NCBI GenBank assembly: GCA_963971225.1
Contig: OZ020270.1
Span: forward strand, 806,001 to 870,000
Reading direction: 5' to 3'
Length of the DNA: 64,000 bases
Origin: Melieria omissa
Taxonomy: Eukaryota > Arthropoda > Insecta > Diptera > Ulidiidae
Made by a program: the position numbers and the translations under genes. This document shows positions 10,430-20,690 of this stretch, in pieces. The notes under the pieces were generated by a model. It worked only from the letters and a program-made list of their open reading frames with translations, had not been told where the DNA came from and ran no database searches. The number at the start of each line of letters is the position of its first letter. Within the stretch, counting starts at the first letter, position 1.

Positions 10430-11320
10430 CTGACTGGTTGATTTATGCAGAACGTGATTTAATAGACATATTGATTTCGAACTTCCTGAAAATACTCTAA
10501 ATCAAAAGTAATTCGACACGTATTTTATAATTTTTCGAAAAATCAAAATTTAACTGGACCAACAATGGGTTAAGATTTGTTTACGGGAAGACTCGAAATC
10601 AACATGACCCGATAGACCTATTGATTGATTTCAAAAATTGTAAAAATACTTGAAATAAAAAAAATTAAACACGCGTTTCTCATTATTTTCAAAATCGAAA
10701 TCTAACTGGATCAACGACGGGTTAAGAGAATGTATGGAGAAACACATTTTTTTAGCCTTTTGAATTCAAACTTGATGAAAGTACTTCAAATGTAAAACTA
10801 CGCGATAGGTGTTTTTCATTTTTCCAAATATTAAAATTGGGCGGGGTCAACGCCGGGTTAAAAGTTTGAATAGAGAAACTGTGAGAAAACATGAATTAAT
10901 GAAGCTACTGACCTCAAACTTTGTGAAAGTAAGAAATAATTTGACACGTGTTTTTCACTTTTTTAAAAATCAAAATCTAACGGGGTCAACAATAACGGGG
11001 TTTAAAATTTTTATGGAGAAACAAGCTTTATTGGGCGTTCTGACTTCAAACTTATCAAAAGCACTTTAATCGGGAAATAATAAAAACGTGCTTTTAATTT
11101 TTTTGAATATCTAAATCTACCATGGCAAACCAAGAGATACAAATTTGTTTGGAGTAAATGTGAGAACACATGATTTAATGGGCCTTCTGACTTCAAAATT
11201 TTTAAAACGCTCGAAATCAAAGATAGTTAGACACATGTTTTTTTTTCAATCAACATCTGATGGGCTCAACAATGGGCTAAGAATTCGTATCGGGGGAAAC
11301 AGGAGAGCTTGCGTGCAAAG
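10430..11320 (+). repeat. Second, degenerate tandem array, ~150-bp units
   Basis: About six diverged units, each with GACACGTGTTTTTCA-like sequence, then ATCAAAATCTAACGGGGTC, then CGGGTTAA and ATGGAGAAAC. Landmarks near 10530, 10680, 10820, 10960, 11100 and 11240. It is more degenerate than the adjoining GGCGTGGCAC array and unrelated to it in sequence. It ends just inside the Helitron 3' terminus. Confidence 0.75.
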
Positions 11321-11338
11321 CCGCAGGGCCCAGCTAGT

Positions 11339-11633
11339 ATATGTATATGGGAAACAAATAAAATTTGTAAATGTGAATGGGGAATAAATAGAAATGTGTA
11401 TGTATGTGAGAACAAACAAAATTTGTATATAAATATGTGTATTGGGAAGGGATGTACAAATAAATATTATGCAACAAATATTATATGTGTAGTCAAATGT
11501 GTATAAAAATTTGTCTTTATTTATGAAAAAGTGAATTTTTTTTGTATGGGAATGTGAATGTGTGTGCATATACATGTATGTGTGTGTATAAATTTGTGTG
11601 TGTAAATATGTAATAATAATAATAATAAATAAT
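11339..11633 (-). repeat. AT-rich minisatellite block (continuation of 1351-1636)
   Basis: Imperfect units such as aaatgtgtatgggaaacaaataaaa repeat throughout, with no coding sequence. It matches the repeats on the far side of the mariner and the Helitron, so 1351-1636, 8666-8682 and this stretch were once contiguous. Confidence 0.65.
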
Positions 11634-11951
11634 TGATTGGCACGACAGTCCGCTTACGCGAGACTAAGGCCTAGCTTCCCGCAACCACCCGTGTTGTGCG
11701 TGTGAATTTTGTACGCGGGTGGAAGGGACCTACAGTTTTATGCCGGTTCCGAACGGCAGGTTGGGAGCTTTTTCATAGGCAATTTTTACTCTCAGAGGTT
11801 TGCCATTTCCAGCTGAGAGGACAGCCACCGGAAGAGAAAACGAGTTTCCCGTTATTTTTTTTTAGGTGTTACTACATGCAGTATTCGATCTTGCGTCGCT
11901 CTGCGTGCGACTCGCTGGACCGCGCACTAACCAACTGAGCCACGGCGGCTG
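11634..11951 (-). mobile_element. tRNA-derived SINE (minus)
   Basis: The minus strand starts with a tRNA-like head, GCCGCCGTGGCTCAGTTGG, containing an RNA polymerase III box A; box B is degenerate in this copy. A body of about 240 bp follows and ends GCGGGCTGTCGTGCCAATCA plus an (AAT)n tail (on the plus strand the tail is at 11610-11632). Six copies or fragments of this family occur in the window. A SINE borrows LINE machinery; its partner here is unknown. Confidence 0.9.
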
Positions 11952-12073
11952 TCTGTAAATATGTAATATGCGTGTATAAATTTGTGTGTGTATATATGTA
12001 ATATGTGTTTATAAATATATTTTTATATTTATATATATATGTGTATGAATATGTGTATATATATATGTGTATA
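11952..12073 (+). repeat. (TG/TA)n simple repeats
   Basis: Alternating tgtgtata and atatatat microsatellite sequence with no gene. It separates the SINE from the poly(A) end of a LINE fragment. Confidence 0.8.
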
Positions 12074-12262
12074 TATGTTTTTTTTTTTTTTTTTTTTTTT
12101 TTTTATTTTAACGAGGAGGAAGCATCTAAAGCCGAACCCCGTCAGTGTGTGACTTTAACACACTAAACCTCCTCATGTCACAGACCGGAATCCCCTCCGG
12201 ACACTACCGTTAAGTATTACGTCAGAGGGCGGTTTTGAGCGCTCGGCTCACAGTATCGTTTT
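12074..12262 (-). mobile_element. 5'-truncated R1-type LINE (3' end only)
   Basis: A poly-T run (poly(A) tail in minus orientation) is followed by about 165 bp that match the 3' UTR of the LINE at 3225-8603 (aacgaggaggaagcatc, then tccggacactaccgt, then gagggcgg). Only the extreme 3' end was copied, the usual dead-on-arrival outcome of target-primed reverse transcription. Confidence 0.92.
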
Positions 12263-13331
12263 GTGTATATCGTATGTGTATATATGTGTATGTGATTATT
12301 TGTATTAGTGTAAGTAACGCGTCAAAATTATTTTGTGTACAAACAATTTCTGTGTGCGAGTGGGGAATGTTTGTCCCACTGTATGCACTTTGGGTGGCAG
12401 CAGATTTGCAGTGTATGTATATATTCAGCACTATTGAACATTTTCTAAGTCTTAGAACATTTTTCAATATGCTGCATAAAAGGAGTAACTCGTCCCACTG
12501 TGCTTTTGTTTATTTACTTCTGAATATGTAATTGCACTTGGAGGCAGCAGCGGGAGTGCTTGCTGCTTGTGCGTGCGTATATCGCACAAAGCGAAACGCG
12601 AAAATGTGCGCAAGTGGGAGAGTGCAAGATCAACAGCTGGAGTGGTCGCTGCTGATCTGCAATATGCACAAAGCGAAATGTGGGGGAATGTGTGCAAATT
12701 GGAAAAATTTGTGGGAAGCAGGCTGCAGCGAGAGTTTTTGCTGCTTTGCCTGCGTAGGTCGCACAAAGGGCACATGTCGCACATGTGAACACAAAAAGGG
12801 CAAAATTATGGGCAGCAGCGGGATTGCTTACTGCACTACGCTATTATGTATGTGTACAAGCGCAGTGTACACGAGAAGCGGGCAGTGGCGGGGTGGATAC
12901 CAGTATATAATTTTTGAACTGGATTTTAGGGAATCGGTATATAATTTTAATTTTTTTTCAGTTATATGTATTTGTATTAGTGTATGGTTGTTAGTGGATG
13001 TGATTATGTTTTAATATTAATTAATTAATAATATTAATATTTAATACAAATGTGTGGGCTTATCTTTGGGGGGCCCAGTGCCCGAGTATGCGAATCTACT
13101 CAGTATGTTGTTGTTTGTACGCCGCTGTGTTGCCTGCTGTTGTTGTTTGCAGTGCTCTTCCTCACTGCTTTGTGATGTGCTGCGTGTTTGTTGAGTGCGT
13201 TTGTTGTTGCTGCCCTTTTTGTCTGCTTTGTGTTCTGCTGTGGGTGTGTTTGTTGTTGTTAGTGCTGTTCTCTGCTGTGGGTTTGTTGTTGGTATGTGCT
13301 TATGTAGCCTGTGTTTTTTGTTTTTCTGTTT
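12263..13331. other. No gene; degenerate GC/TG-rich repeats
   Basis: Degenerate units with GCACAAAGCGAAA and GCAGCAGCGG(G/A)ATTGCT recur between about 12370 and 12860. A TG-rich stretch (ttgttgttgtttgcag) covers 13080-13320. On the minus strand it resembles the CAACAACAA-rich leaders of BEL elements. I find no reading frame with recognisable similarity. Confidence 0.5.
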
Positions 13332-14300
13332 TGTATGGCGGGTTCTAACATTGGAACCCGCGCTCTGCTCGCGCAGATCACGTATGTGGTGAGAGCGTTG
13401 CTTTACAAGCGAGAACGTAGTTTTATGTGTTGCGCTCTTTGGTTGCGCTCACTGCAGCGAGTGTGCGTTAGCACATTGTTGTGGCTTGAAATAATTGCAA
13501 GGTGAAGACGAACGCTGTTGTTGTTGTTGTTACGCTGCCGAAAAGCTGAAATTGTAAAACGATTTCTGATTTCTGGCTGGCTTTTGTTCTTCTTCTACAA
13601 GCCTGAATGGCGTCGCATATTGCTCCTGAACTTATTGCAGACAGTAGTGTGCGCAAAATCATAGAAAAGAAAATAAAATATGGTTGGCGTGACGACTTAT
13701 GTGGTGGCTACAAACAAAGTTCCTGAAGAATTTATTAAAAAAGTAGACCTAATATTTGATTGCATGAATAGGGCAATCGGATAATTGCTTTAGATCGGCT
13801 TTACAATTAAATAATGAGTCGTACGAATTTATAAAGATTTTTTTTAATTAATTGAAAGATGTTAAATCTATGGATGATTCAAGTTGTATTTTTGGAACTA
13901 AAATCTGTGTTTTAATCACTGATAAAATTAAGCAATAACCCACATAAATGTTTTATAACAAACAAGTTTTTTAACCAAGATAAATTAGAAAATACTTTTG
14001 AAATTTTGGGACAAAATTCAAGTAGTACTCGGTCAAGTGTAACAACTAATATACACAGGATTCTATGAATCAAATCCTACTACATGCTGAGACAGACGAA
14101 ACTGTATTTTTTATTTTTTTTTTCAGCAGTAATTACAACAAATTATTTTGTAGATCAAAACTTCGACAGTCGAGTAAAAATTAACATGGATAATAATTGT
14201 GGCATATGTTTCCAAAAACTAAGAAATTATAACCTTTTATAAAAATAAAAATTATCAATCGGTTACAGACATTTGCTACCTATTTGCTCCTTCAGATTTC
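13332..14300 (+). mobile_element. P-element/THAP9-like relic, copy X1
   Basis: This shares extended similarity with 21351-23890 in opposite orientation. It begins with an outer hairpin GCGGGTTCTAACATTGGAACCCGC near 13338. Broken coding pieces are shared by both copies: EEFIKKVDLIFDCMN (about 13728-13770) and NQDKLENTFEILGQ (about 13975-14015). These resemble conserved P-element/THAP9 transposase segments (the usual forms are FxxxxDRLFDxMN and xxQDxLExxFG). Several stops and frameshifts break it. The family assignment rests on these two short motifs, so it is tentative. Confidence 0.5.
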
Positions 14301-14946
14301 CTGGTGAATGCTGTGACAGTAAATTAAAAAAAGGAAGTTCCAAACGATGCAAAACATAAACAATAAAAAAACAACAAAAGAAGAGCTGTTTAAATTTTTC
14401 TCGAGCTGTGTACACATAAAAACTACAACAACAACAAACAATGGCGTCGTTGAAACGACGATCATTGCGCTGGCTGGTGTTGCTGTGAGGAATTTGCACA
14501 AAAAATTATTGAGTGACCAAAACAACCACCAACGCCTCAAAGTACACAGGAGAAGCGGTACTTTCACTTCATGTGTGTTTGTTGTAGCGCGTGCTTCAGT
14601 TCGCACATGTGACTGCAGTCAATGAGCGTAAACTGAAGCGCTTGCTCTCCTGCTGGCACCACTCTTTCCCTTTTGTGGCTTCCCCCCGCTCTGGGAGCTC
14701 GCAAACAAAAATTTGAATTTTTGATCTCAGATGCGCCTTCTATACACTTCATATTCTTTGGTATCACCTTTGTGTTTTGTTTCACTGTTTGTTGAGTTGT
14801 CACTCTTAATGTTTGGTTTTTTGTTTTTGTGTCACTTTTCACTGTTTGTAGTTTATGTCACTTTTTCACTTGTAATTAGTTTTGTTTGAATGTTTAAAAA
14901 ATTGTATGTTTTCGCGTCGCGAGTTCGCGGTTAGCTCGAAGGACCA
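14301..14946 (-). other. Probable BEL leader on minus strand
   Basis: Read on the minus strand from 14946, a primer-site-like TGGTCCTTCGAGC is followed by AC-rich sequence with recurring AGTGAAAAGTGACA and CAAACAGTGAAAC. This resembles the 5' leaders of BEL/Pao elements. There is no ORF of interest. Which internal region it belongs to is unclear; the gag at 538-1350 is a candidate on the same strand, but its LTR differs. Confidence 0.45.
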
Positions 14947-15480
14947 TGTTGACGTCGGCGGAGCGGTAGGAATTAAAAGACCGGAGTGTTCGGGTTTGGG
15001 GTGTTTATTTGTTGCGGTCAGAATAACGAATGAATCAGAGAATACAATAAACATTAAACGATACAAATGGCCGAAGCCGGGGAGCAGAAAATAGGGGGAA
15101 CATCAGTGCAAGAGGATAAGGAAAGGAAGGTGTTTAGATCGCTAAACACTGCCGGCCACGCAGCTCTTAGAAGTTCAAATTTGTCAATAATATTGTATTG
15201 TGTTTGTCCATTTATGTGTTTATATGTCCGGATGGCAACCCTGGCCATCCCGAAGGGAGCTTGCGCGGCCGGCAGGCACTCAACGTACGAACTCCGGCGA
15301 ATCAACACAAATCAACTTTTACTCTTAACATTTACATATATATATTTAAACAAACACTCAACAGCTACCTAATAAACTTTACACAAAAAAAATCCTGACA
15401 AAATTATATCGTTTGTTTTTTATTTCTACGCGCGTGCGCGGGTTTACTTATTCTGAGCATTCGAACATGGTCCTTCGAGC
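14934..15480. repeat. Inverted repeat joining two BEL-type 5' ends head to head
   Basis: GCTCGAAGGACCATGTT (14934-14950) is the exact reverse complement of 15464-15480. Both are the LTR end (AACA) plus primer-site sequence TGGTCCTTCGAG, facing outward. The 513 bp between would be the LTR of one or both elements: it has AATAAA-type signals, and TGTT and AACA at its ends. Each side continues into its own leader. Normal LTR elements do not produce this layout. Confidence 0.6.
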
Positions 15481-16611
15481 CGGATATAACAGTGGCACCT
15501 CAAACAACAAACATTAAACAATAACTAATGAGAACACCGTGTGCAAATATTGTGACATTAAATAAACGCTACAAAAGTGTAAAGACAAACGATCAAGCAA
15601 AGTGCAAGTGCATAAAACAGAAAACATTAAACAATAACTAATGAGAACACCGTGTGCAAATATTGTGACATTAAATAAACGCTACAAAAGTGTAAAGACA
15701 AACGATCAAGCAAAGTGCAAGTGCATAAGCACAGTGAAAACAATTCCAAACACAGCAGTGATCTAACAATTACAATAACACACAGTCCAAAACGCGCAAA
15801 CGAAAAGTAACAACAACCACATACGGAGCACCAAACGAAATCACGAGCAACAACAACCACAAGGAGAACAGCAGAGCAACGGTCAGCAGCGTTGGAGAAG
15901 CAGCATTCACGGCAGAAGCGAGCGCTACGTGGGAGCCCCATACGTTAAGTATTGTCTGTCCCCGTGACAATACCGGCTGTAAGTTGTTTTGTTTCATTTT
16001 TTAAAACGAGCGGTTGGATCCCTACCCTGTATATCACCTATGTATATACAGAACCAACCAACTCGGTTGTAGTCGCACTGGTAGTCGGAACATACCTTGC
16101 ATGTGTACATTTTCCCATATGTACATATGTAAATCGTGTCGCTGACCTCTCAGTGCAGTTTCACATACTTACAGTGGCACTACATGAACCACTTTATGTA
16201 GTAAAGATGAGTAAAAAATAAGTTGTGGAATAATTTTGGTAAAACATTATAATTTCTTAACGTCTTTAAGAAAATCAGCCTTAAGCTTTTGCATGCCTAT
16301 TCCTTTGGGCAAATTTGTTCGTTTATCTGCGCAAAAACTCACAACAGATTTTTTCCCCAAAAATCGTTACATTTTTCGTCCCATCATGAAAATTCTTCGT
16401 GTGTTCACTCAAAACACTTCGTGAAAATTTCTTGCACTTTTCGTGAATTTGCTCCAGTTTGCGACATTTCTAGTCGGTTTTGTGCAACATTTGTTGCCAA
16501 TTCGAATATCTTTCGAATTCTGTTGGTGTTTTCTCTCAACTTTTGTCTCCTGGATCCATCAACCATCGAATCATTTGTTTATTTCAATTTTAAATTATTC
16601 TCAATTCCGAC
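15468..16611 (+). other. Leader of plus-strand BEL element
   Basis: The leader begins with the primer-site-like TGGTCCTTCGAGCCGG and runs to the gag ATG at 16612. It is AC-rich, contains the 113-bp tandem duplication listed separately, and has no long reading frame. The 16018-16220 portion is less AC-rich and of unknown origin. Confidence 0.55.
15510..15736 (+). repeat. 113-bp tandem duplication
   Basis: The segment from acattaaacaataactaat to caaagtgcaagtgcataa occurs twice in a row with almost no differences, starting at 15511 and 15624. It lies in the BEL leader. Confidence 0.9.
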
Positions 16612-18363
16612 ATGCCGATTCAAAAATCATTCGAACAGTCTCATGATCTCTCCATGAGCATTTTTAATTTCGAAGCGGAGAATTTGGTCCACTTTTGTTC
16701 CAAATTCTCTTCTGTCCCTATCGAAGAGTTAACGCCCGCAATCCTCAAAGCGTATTTAGCCGATCTCAATGGCTATTATGCGGATCTAAAGGCTGCTTTT
16801 GCGCTGCGCAAGTCGGCATCACCCCTGATGACGACCTGCCTAAAACGTTCAAATTGATCGCTCGCTCCAAAATGGAACTGTGCCGAGAACGAGTATATGA
16901 AACCATGGCCCAGATTTCGGACCTCATGGACGCTCAGCAACCTCCTCTCGCTGAAACCAGTCGTCCAGCAGAAATTCCCTTCCCTTCTGCAACAGAGCAG
17001 GCAAGTAATTCTATTTGCCTGAATGTCCCTCCTTGCGACACCGAAATTTTCTCCGGCGGGTATGAAGAGTGGCCGTCCTTCCGCGACATGTTTTCGGCGG
17101 TTTATATTAACCACCCGAAACTCACCTCTGCCCAAAAGTTATATCACCTCCGATATAAAACAACCGGAAGAGCTAGCGCCATCGTTAGGCAGTATCCATT
17201 GAGCGATTCTAACTTCGAATTGGCATGGAATGCGCTGAAGTCCCGATTCGAAAATCGGCGCATTCTGGTTGATAAGCAGGTCAACACGCCTCCCTCAAGT
17301 AGCTGTTGAAGACAGTGAAGCGCTGCAAAGCCTTCAAATTGCAATAAACAATTCTCTGTCCGTCTTATCTTCTCAAGACGTCTCGACAGAGGGTTGGGAC
17401 CCGATCCTGGTATATATTTGTTCAACAAAACTCCCGGAAGAGACTTTATCCCTGTGGGAACAGTCCCTTAGTTCCCGGAAAGATCTTCCAACCTGGGAAC
17501 AAATGAACACTTTCTTGACCAGCAGATATGAGGTCGTGAAAAGAATAAATTTTATGAGGCCGACCAAGTCCGTGTTTTCTCACAACCGGGATCATAACAG
17601 AGTTCAAAACTTAGCAGAGAGCAGATGGACTTTCCCCTGTCCGGTTTGCAGCGCGGCTCATGCGTTAAAACTATGCTCGAAGTTCAAAAAGTTATCTGTT
17701 TATGATTGAGTAAGGGCAGTACGAGCCCACAACTTGTGCACAAACTGCCTGTCCCATACTCACTTGAAGCGGGATTGCACAAGTAAACACACTTGTTCGC
17801 AATGTCGGAAGCAGCATCATTCTATGCTTCACTTCGCTTCTGACACAATCCCAAATCGGCAAAGAGACGCCAGCTTACCAATTTTCACGACTCAGCCTCG
17901 GAGTCCATCAAACGGCTCATCCTTTTCGAGAAAATCCCGGAGTTCTCAAGATGAGTCATTTTCCGTCACCTCGCGAAGACGGAAAAACCGTCCTGTGCAG
18001 TCCCTCAGCACAACGGTTAAGGAAAAAACCCCTCGCCGCATGTCTAGATCTAGACAGTTTGGGCACACTGCAGCAGATACGCAACCCCCGCGCGACATTC
18101 ATCCCAAGTCCGGTGCAAGACGTAGACGACGACTGCAGGAATCCAGTTGGTCTCACTCGCCTCGCCCCGACAGCGCATGCCGTCCGCACGCGAACCAGCC
18201 CCGCCCTCGAGACAGCAGCTACAGCCAACGGAGATCTGAGCCAAGACTTCAGACCAGCAAGCTGCGCGGACACCGAGTTCGGACCCTCCTTCCACGAGCC
18301 ATCCAAACCCTAATGGACCTCCGGGATTTTCTCGACACGGTGGTGGGATCGACAGATCACTGA
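16612..18363 (+). pseudogene. BEL/Pao gag with zinc knuckles, broken
   Basis: This encodes most of a BEL/Pao Gag. It starts at the ATG at 16612 (MPIQKSFEQSHDL). Frame changes near 16840 and 17290, and an in-frame TGA at 17707, break it. Landmarks in order: GYEEWPSFRDMFSAVYINHP and LYHLRYKTTG (about 17060-17160), the DUF1759 continuation to about 17600, the knuckle CPVCSAAHALKLCSKF (about 17640), then CTNCLSHTHLKRDC and CSQCRKQHHSMLHF (about 17735-17835). A basic, S/R-rich tail ends at TGA 18361-18363. No protease, RT or integrase follows, so the element is truncated, probably near the MITE at 18416. Confidence 0.88.
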
Positions 18364-18415
18364 ACAACCACAGCACTCATTTAGCCACCAGGGTTAGTAT
18401 TGAATTTGATATTTA

Positions 18416-18862
18416 CTTTTAAAGCATAATGAAATAAATAAAGTGAACCAGCTAGGGAGAGGCATGCTTAAAAAATGTCAATTGCTTTGAAAATTTGTTT
18501 CACGTCAATTCGTTTTGAATTAACCCGTTTGATTTTGCTGTTCTCGAACGCATGTGTTCCGAACTCAGTATTACAAATACTTTCCCACTTTCTTTTTTGC
18601 TGCACATTTAAGGTACTGAATACATGGGATGGTGCCCCCATGAGCAGTTCTACATAGCGTGCACGATTCCTTCGGCATTTCAGTGATTTTTATTTTACTA
18701 TGCTACCGATGTTATGCCTCTTGGAAAAAAAGAAAATATTTTTTGAACAAAAATCGTTAAGTATTTGACAAATTTGTTCATAGTGACATAAAATAAGCCT
18801 GCCGAATCAAGAGAGTTGTCAGTATCTGGTTCACTTTATTTATTTCACTATGCTTTTAAAGT
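18416..18862. mobile_element. ~447-bp MITE with ~36-bp inverted repeats
   Basis: The left end CTTTTAAAGCATAATGAAAT and the right end (reverse complement) ACTTTAAAAGCATAGTGAAA continue to ATAAATAAAGTGAACCAG on both sides. It is non-coding. The exact target duplication is not clear; a TA lies just left of it. The superfamily is open, with Tc1/mariner most likely. Confidence 0.75.
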
Positions 18863-18924
18863 GAACAATTTTTTGTTTTGTATGTATATATGTTATGAAA
18901 TGTATTGTTTTGTTTTGAAATGTA

Positions 18925-19204
18925 ACGGTGAAAATAATAGTAGTGCATGCATGTATAAACCGCTGGGGCACAATAAACCTATCAGGTTGCGGTGCACAAG
19001 GGCGTTGCCCAACCCATAATCATTACATTACATGTATAAACCGCTAGATTAAAGAAAAACCAAATTTTTTAAAAGATTGCCGCAACATTTTATGTTTATA
19101 ATTGTTGATGTTGTAAAAATAAAATGTTGCGGCAATCCCTTCAAGTTTGGTGTTTCTTTAATCTAGCGGTTTATACATGCATGTACTGCTATAATTTTGA
19201 CCGT
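18925..19204. mobile_element. ~280-bp palindromic MITE
   Basis: The outer arms read ACGGTGAAAATAATAGTAGT and, from the other side, ACGGTCAAAATTATAGCAGT, both continuing into CATGCATGTATAAACCGCT. The inner arms pair ATTGCCGCAACATTTTA with its complement. The left arm has about 66 extra bases (from 18964) between two copies of TGTATAAACCGCT. TA lies to the left, in keeping with a Tc1-like MITE. Confidence 0.75.
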
Positions 19205-19382
19205 AGGTGTAGGGACAGGACGATACCTCAGAGTATCGATACTTGTACTCATTTAAAATTTCAGCCTTTTGGTATCGAGTACCAAGTAAGTATCGAACAA
19301 AAAGTATCGTATTACTCGGTATCGCAAGTAGTTTTGGAATAAAGAAAAAAAAACTCAATAATAAAGGCTTATTTGAGCCAAA

Positions 19383-20362
19383 CACAGTATTGTGCAAAAC
19401 CTAAGCAACTTTTTCATTTCTTAACATATGAACAAAATACAATATTTTCAAATGAGATAAATTCGAAAAAATGGGGTATTTTTTTTAATCTTAGAATGTA
19501 ATTACAACAAATATTTACAAAGCAATACATATAACCTCACTAACGAGAAAAAAATCAACGAAATTTAAATATATACCTAAATTCGCTGTGCAAAACGTAA
19601 GCAACTCTGTTAGCTTCAGCTACTCTTTTAGAATTACGGTTATCATAACGTTACTGCAAAGGAACTGTAAAGCATGGCGGTGGGAATGTAATGATTTGGA
19701 CATGCTTCTCTGGTTTTGGTCTTGGCCCTGTACACGAAATTTCGACAAAAATGGATCGCTTTGTCTATAAGGATATTTTAGAAAACCAGATGCTGCCCTA
19801 TGCTGAAGACAATATGCCATTTCGATGGGTGTTTCAACACGACAATGATCCGAAACACACATCGAAGTTGGTAAAAGAGTGGCTCAGTTCAAATGGGATT
19901 ACAGTCCTTGATTGGCCGGCCCAATCACCGGACTTGAATCCCATCGAAAATTTTTTCGGCATTCTTAAAAAGCGTCTGGGTGGAACACGCTTTCGTAATA
20001 AGGGCGAATTGTTTTTTAAGTTAAAAGAAGAATGGGGAAAAATACCTGAAACCACAATTTTAAACCTAATTGAGTCAATGCCGAAAAGATTTGCTGCAGT
20101 CATACAAAGCAAAGGGTATTACACCAAATACTAGTATAAAGTTGCTTAGGTTTTTCACAGCTAATTTTGGAGTTTGTTTCGTTTTCGTAAATGTGTTTAC
20201 CGTTTGTGAATTGATATGTTTGGTTTTTTTATATGTATATTTGTTGTAATTACATTCTGAGCATTACATAAATATAAAATTATTCCCACTTCGAATTGAA
20301 CTATTGGCAAATATGGAGTTTTATTCATGAGTAATACAAAAGTTGCTTAGGTATGCATGATA
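19383..20362 (+). mobile_element. Tc1-like transposon, internally deleted
   Basis: Long terminal inverted regions of about 150 bp share TGCAAAACCTAAGCAAC / GTTGCTTAGGT ends and AGAATGTAATTACAACAAAT further in. A second copy of the CTAAGCAAC motif inside each arm (19587-19606 and 20140-20150) gives the IR/DR layout of several Tc1 groups. Border positions are approximate because no clean TA duplication was found. The N-terminal half of the transposase is gone. Confidence 0.8.
19672..20134 (+). pseudogene. Tc1-like transposase, C-terminal half
   Basis: The frame opens in KHGGGNVMIWTCFS and runs to a natural stop after KGYYTKY. It contains the second and third catalytic positions, QHDNDPKHTS and WPAQSPDLNPIENFF, with DD34E-type spacing. 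The paired DNA-binding domains and the first catalytic Asp, normally upstream of the GGGNVMIW segment, are absent; inverted-repeat sequence lies there instead. The remaining frame has no stops but could not be catalytic. Confidence 0.9.
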
Positions 20363-20690
20363 CAAAAATAAAACTGACAATCGGAAAAACATATCTTTTT
20401 TAAAAATTCTGTGCAGTAGAAGCTCACAAATTAGAACCACTTGGTTTTTCGTGTAGTTCGAATTTGCGAAGGAAATAGTTTCCTATTATTTGGGTTGCGT
20501 CTGCGGTGTCACGCCGCTTCGTCCTAGCGGTATGAAATATACTTTACAACCTATTCTGATACCTACCAAATGTATATATGCACGAAATTTCGTAAAAATC
20601 ATCAATCAATCAAATGTAGCCGACCCAGTAAGTTTTAGGTGTTGCCTGACTTTTTATAAAAGATTTTGGTAGAAAAAATTTTAGGCGAGT
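20363..20690. other. No gene recognised
   Basis: AT-rich sequence between the Tc1-like element and a SINE. No repeat border, RNA gene or coding frame could be supported. Confidence 0.6.

Larger units (their letters stand above)
8683..11337 (+). mobile_element. Non-autonomous Helitron-like element carrying satellites
   Basis: The left end is TCGTATATATAAAAAAAC after an A; the right end is GCCGCAGGGCCCAGCTAG before a T. A 5' TC, a 3' CTAG preceded by short GC-rich inverted sequence (GGGCCC, and TGCG with CGCA), and insertion between A and T with no duplication are the classic Helitron signature. The sequence on both sides belongs to the same AT-rich repeat block, supporting the borders. No Rep/helicase coding is present. 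The interior is two tandem arrays (8826-10270 and 10430-11320), an arrangement known from Helentron/DINE-1 relatives. Confidence 0.75.

Noticed and set aside
12532..13014. 160-codon Cys-rich frame
   Set aside because: It lies in degenerate GCACAAAGCG tandem repeats; the cysteines come from repeated TGYGYG motifs, and there are no conserved domains.
13052..13348. 98-codon Cys/Val/Leu-rich frame resembling a membrane protein
   Set aside because: It is a translation of a TG-rich low-complexity stretch (ttgttgttgc...) on the strand opposite to a likely retroelement leader.
3..15467. A single giant minus-strand BEL element from an LTR near 15.4 kb to the LTR at 3-467
   Set aside because: Gag, leader-like repeats and an LTR lie in the right order, but the terminal sequences of the two LTR candidates differ (…GACGTCAACA versus …TATTCGTAACA), so they cannot be a pair.
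19205..19345. Separate MITE with GTATCGATACTT motifs
   Set aside because: Several GTATCGA/TCGATAC motifs in both directions are present, but I found no matching outer ends or duplication.
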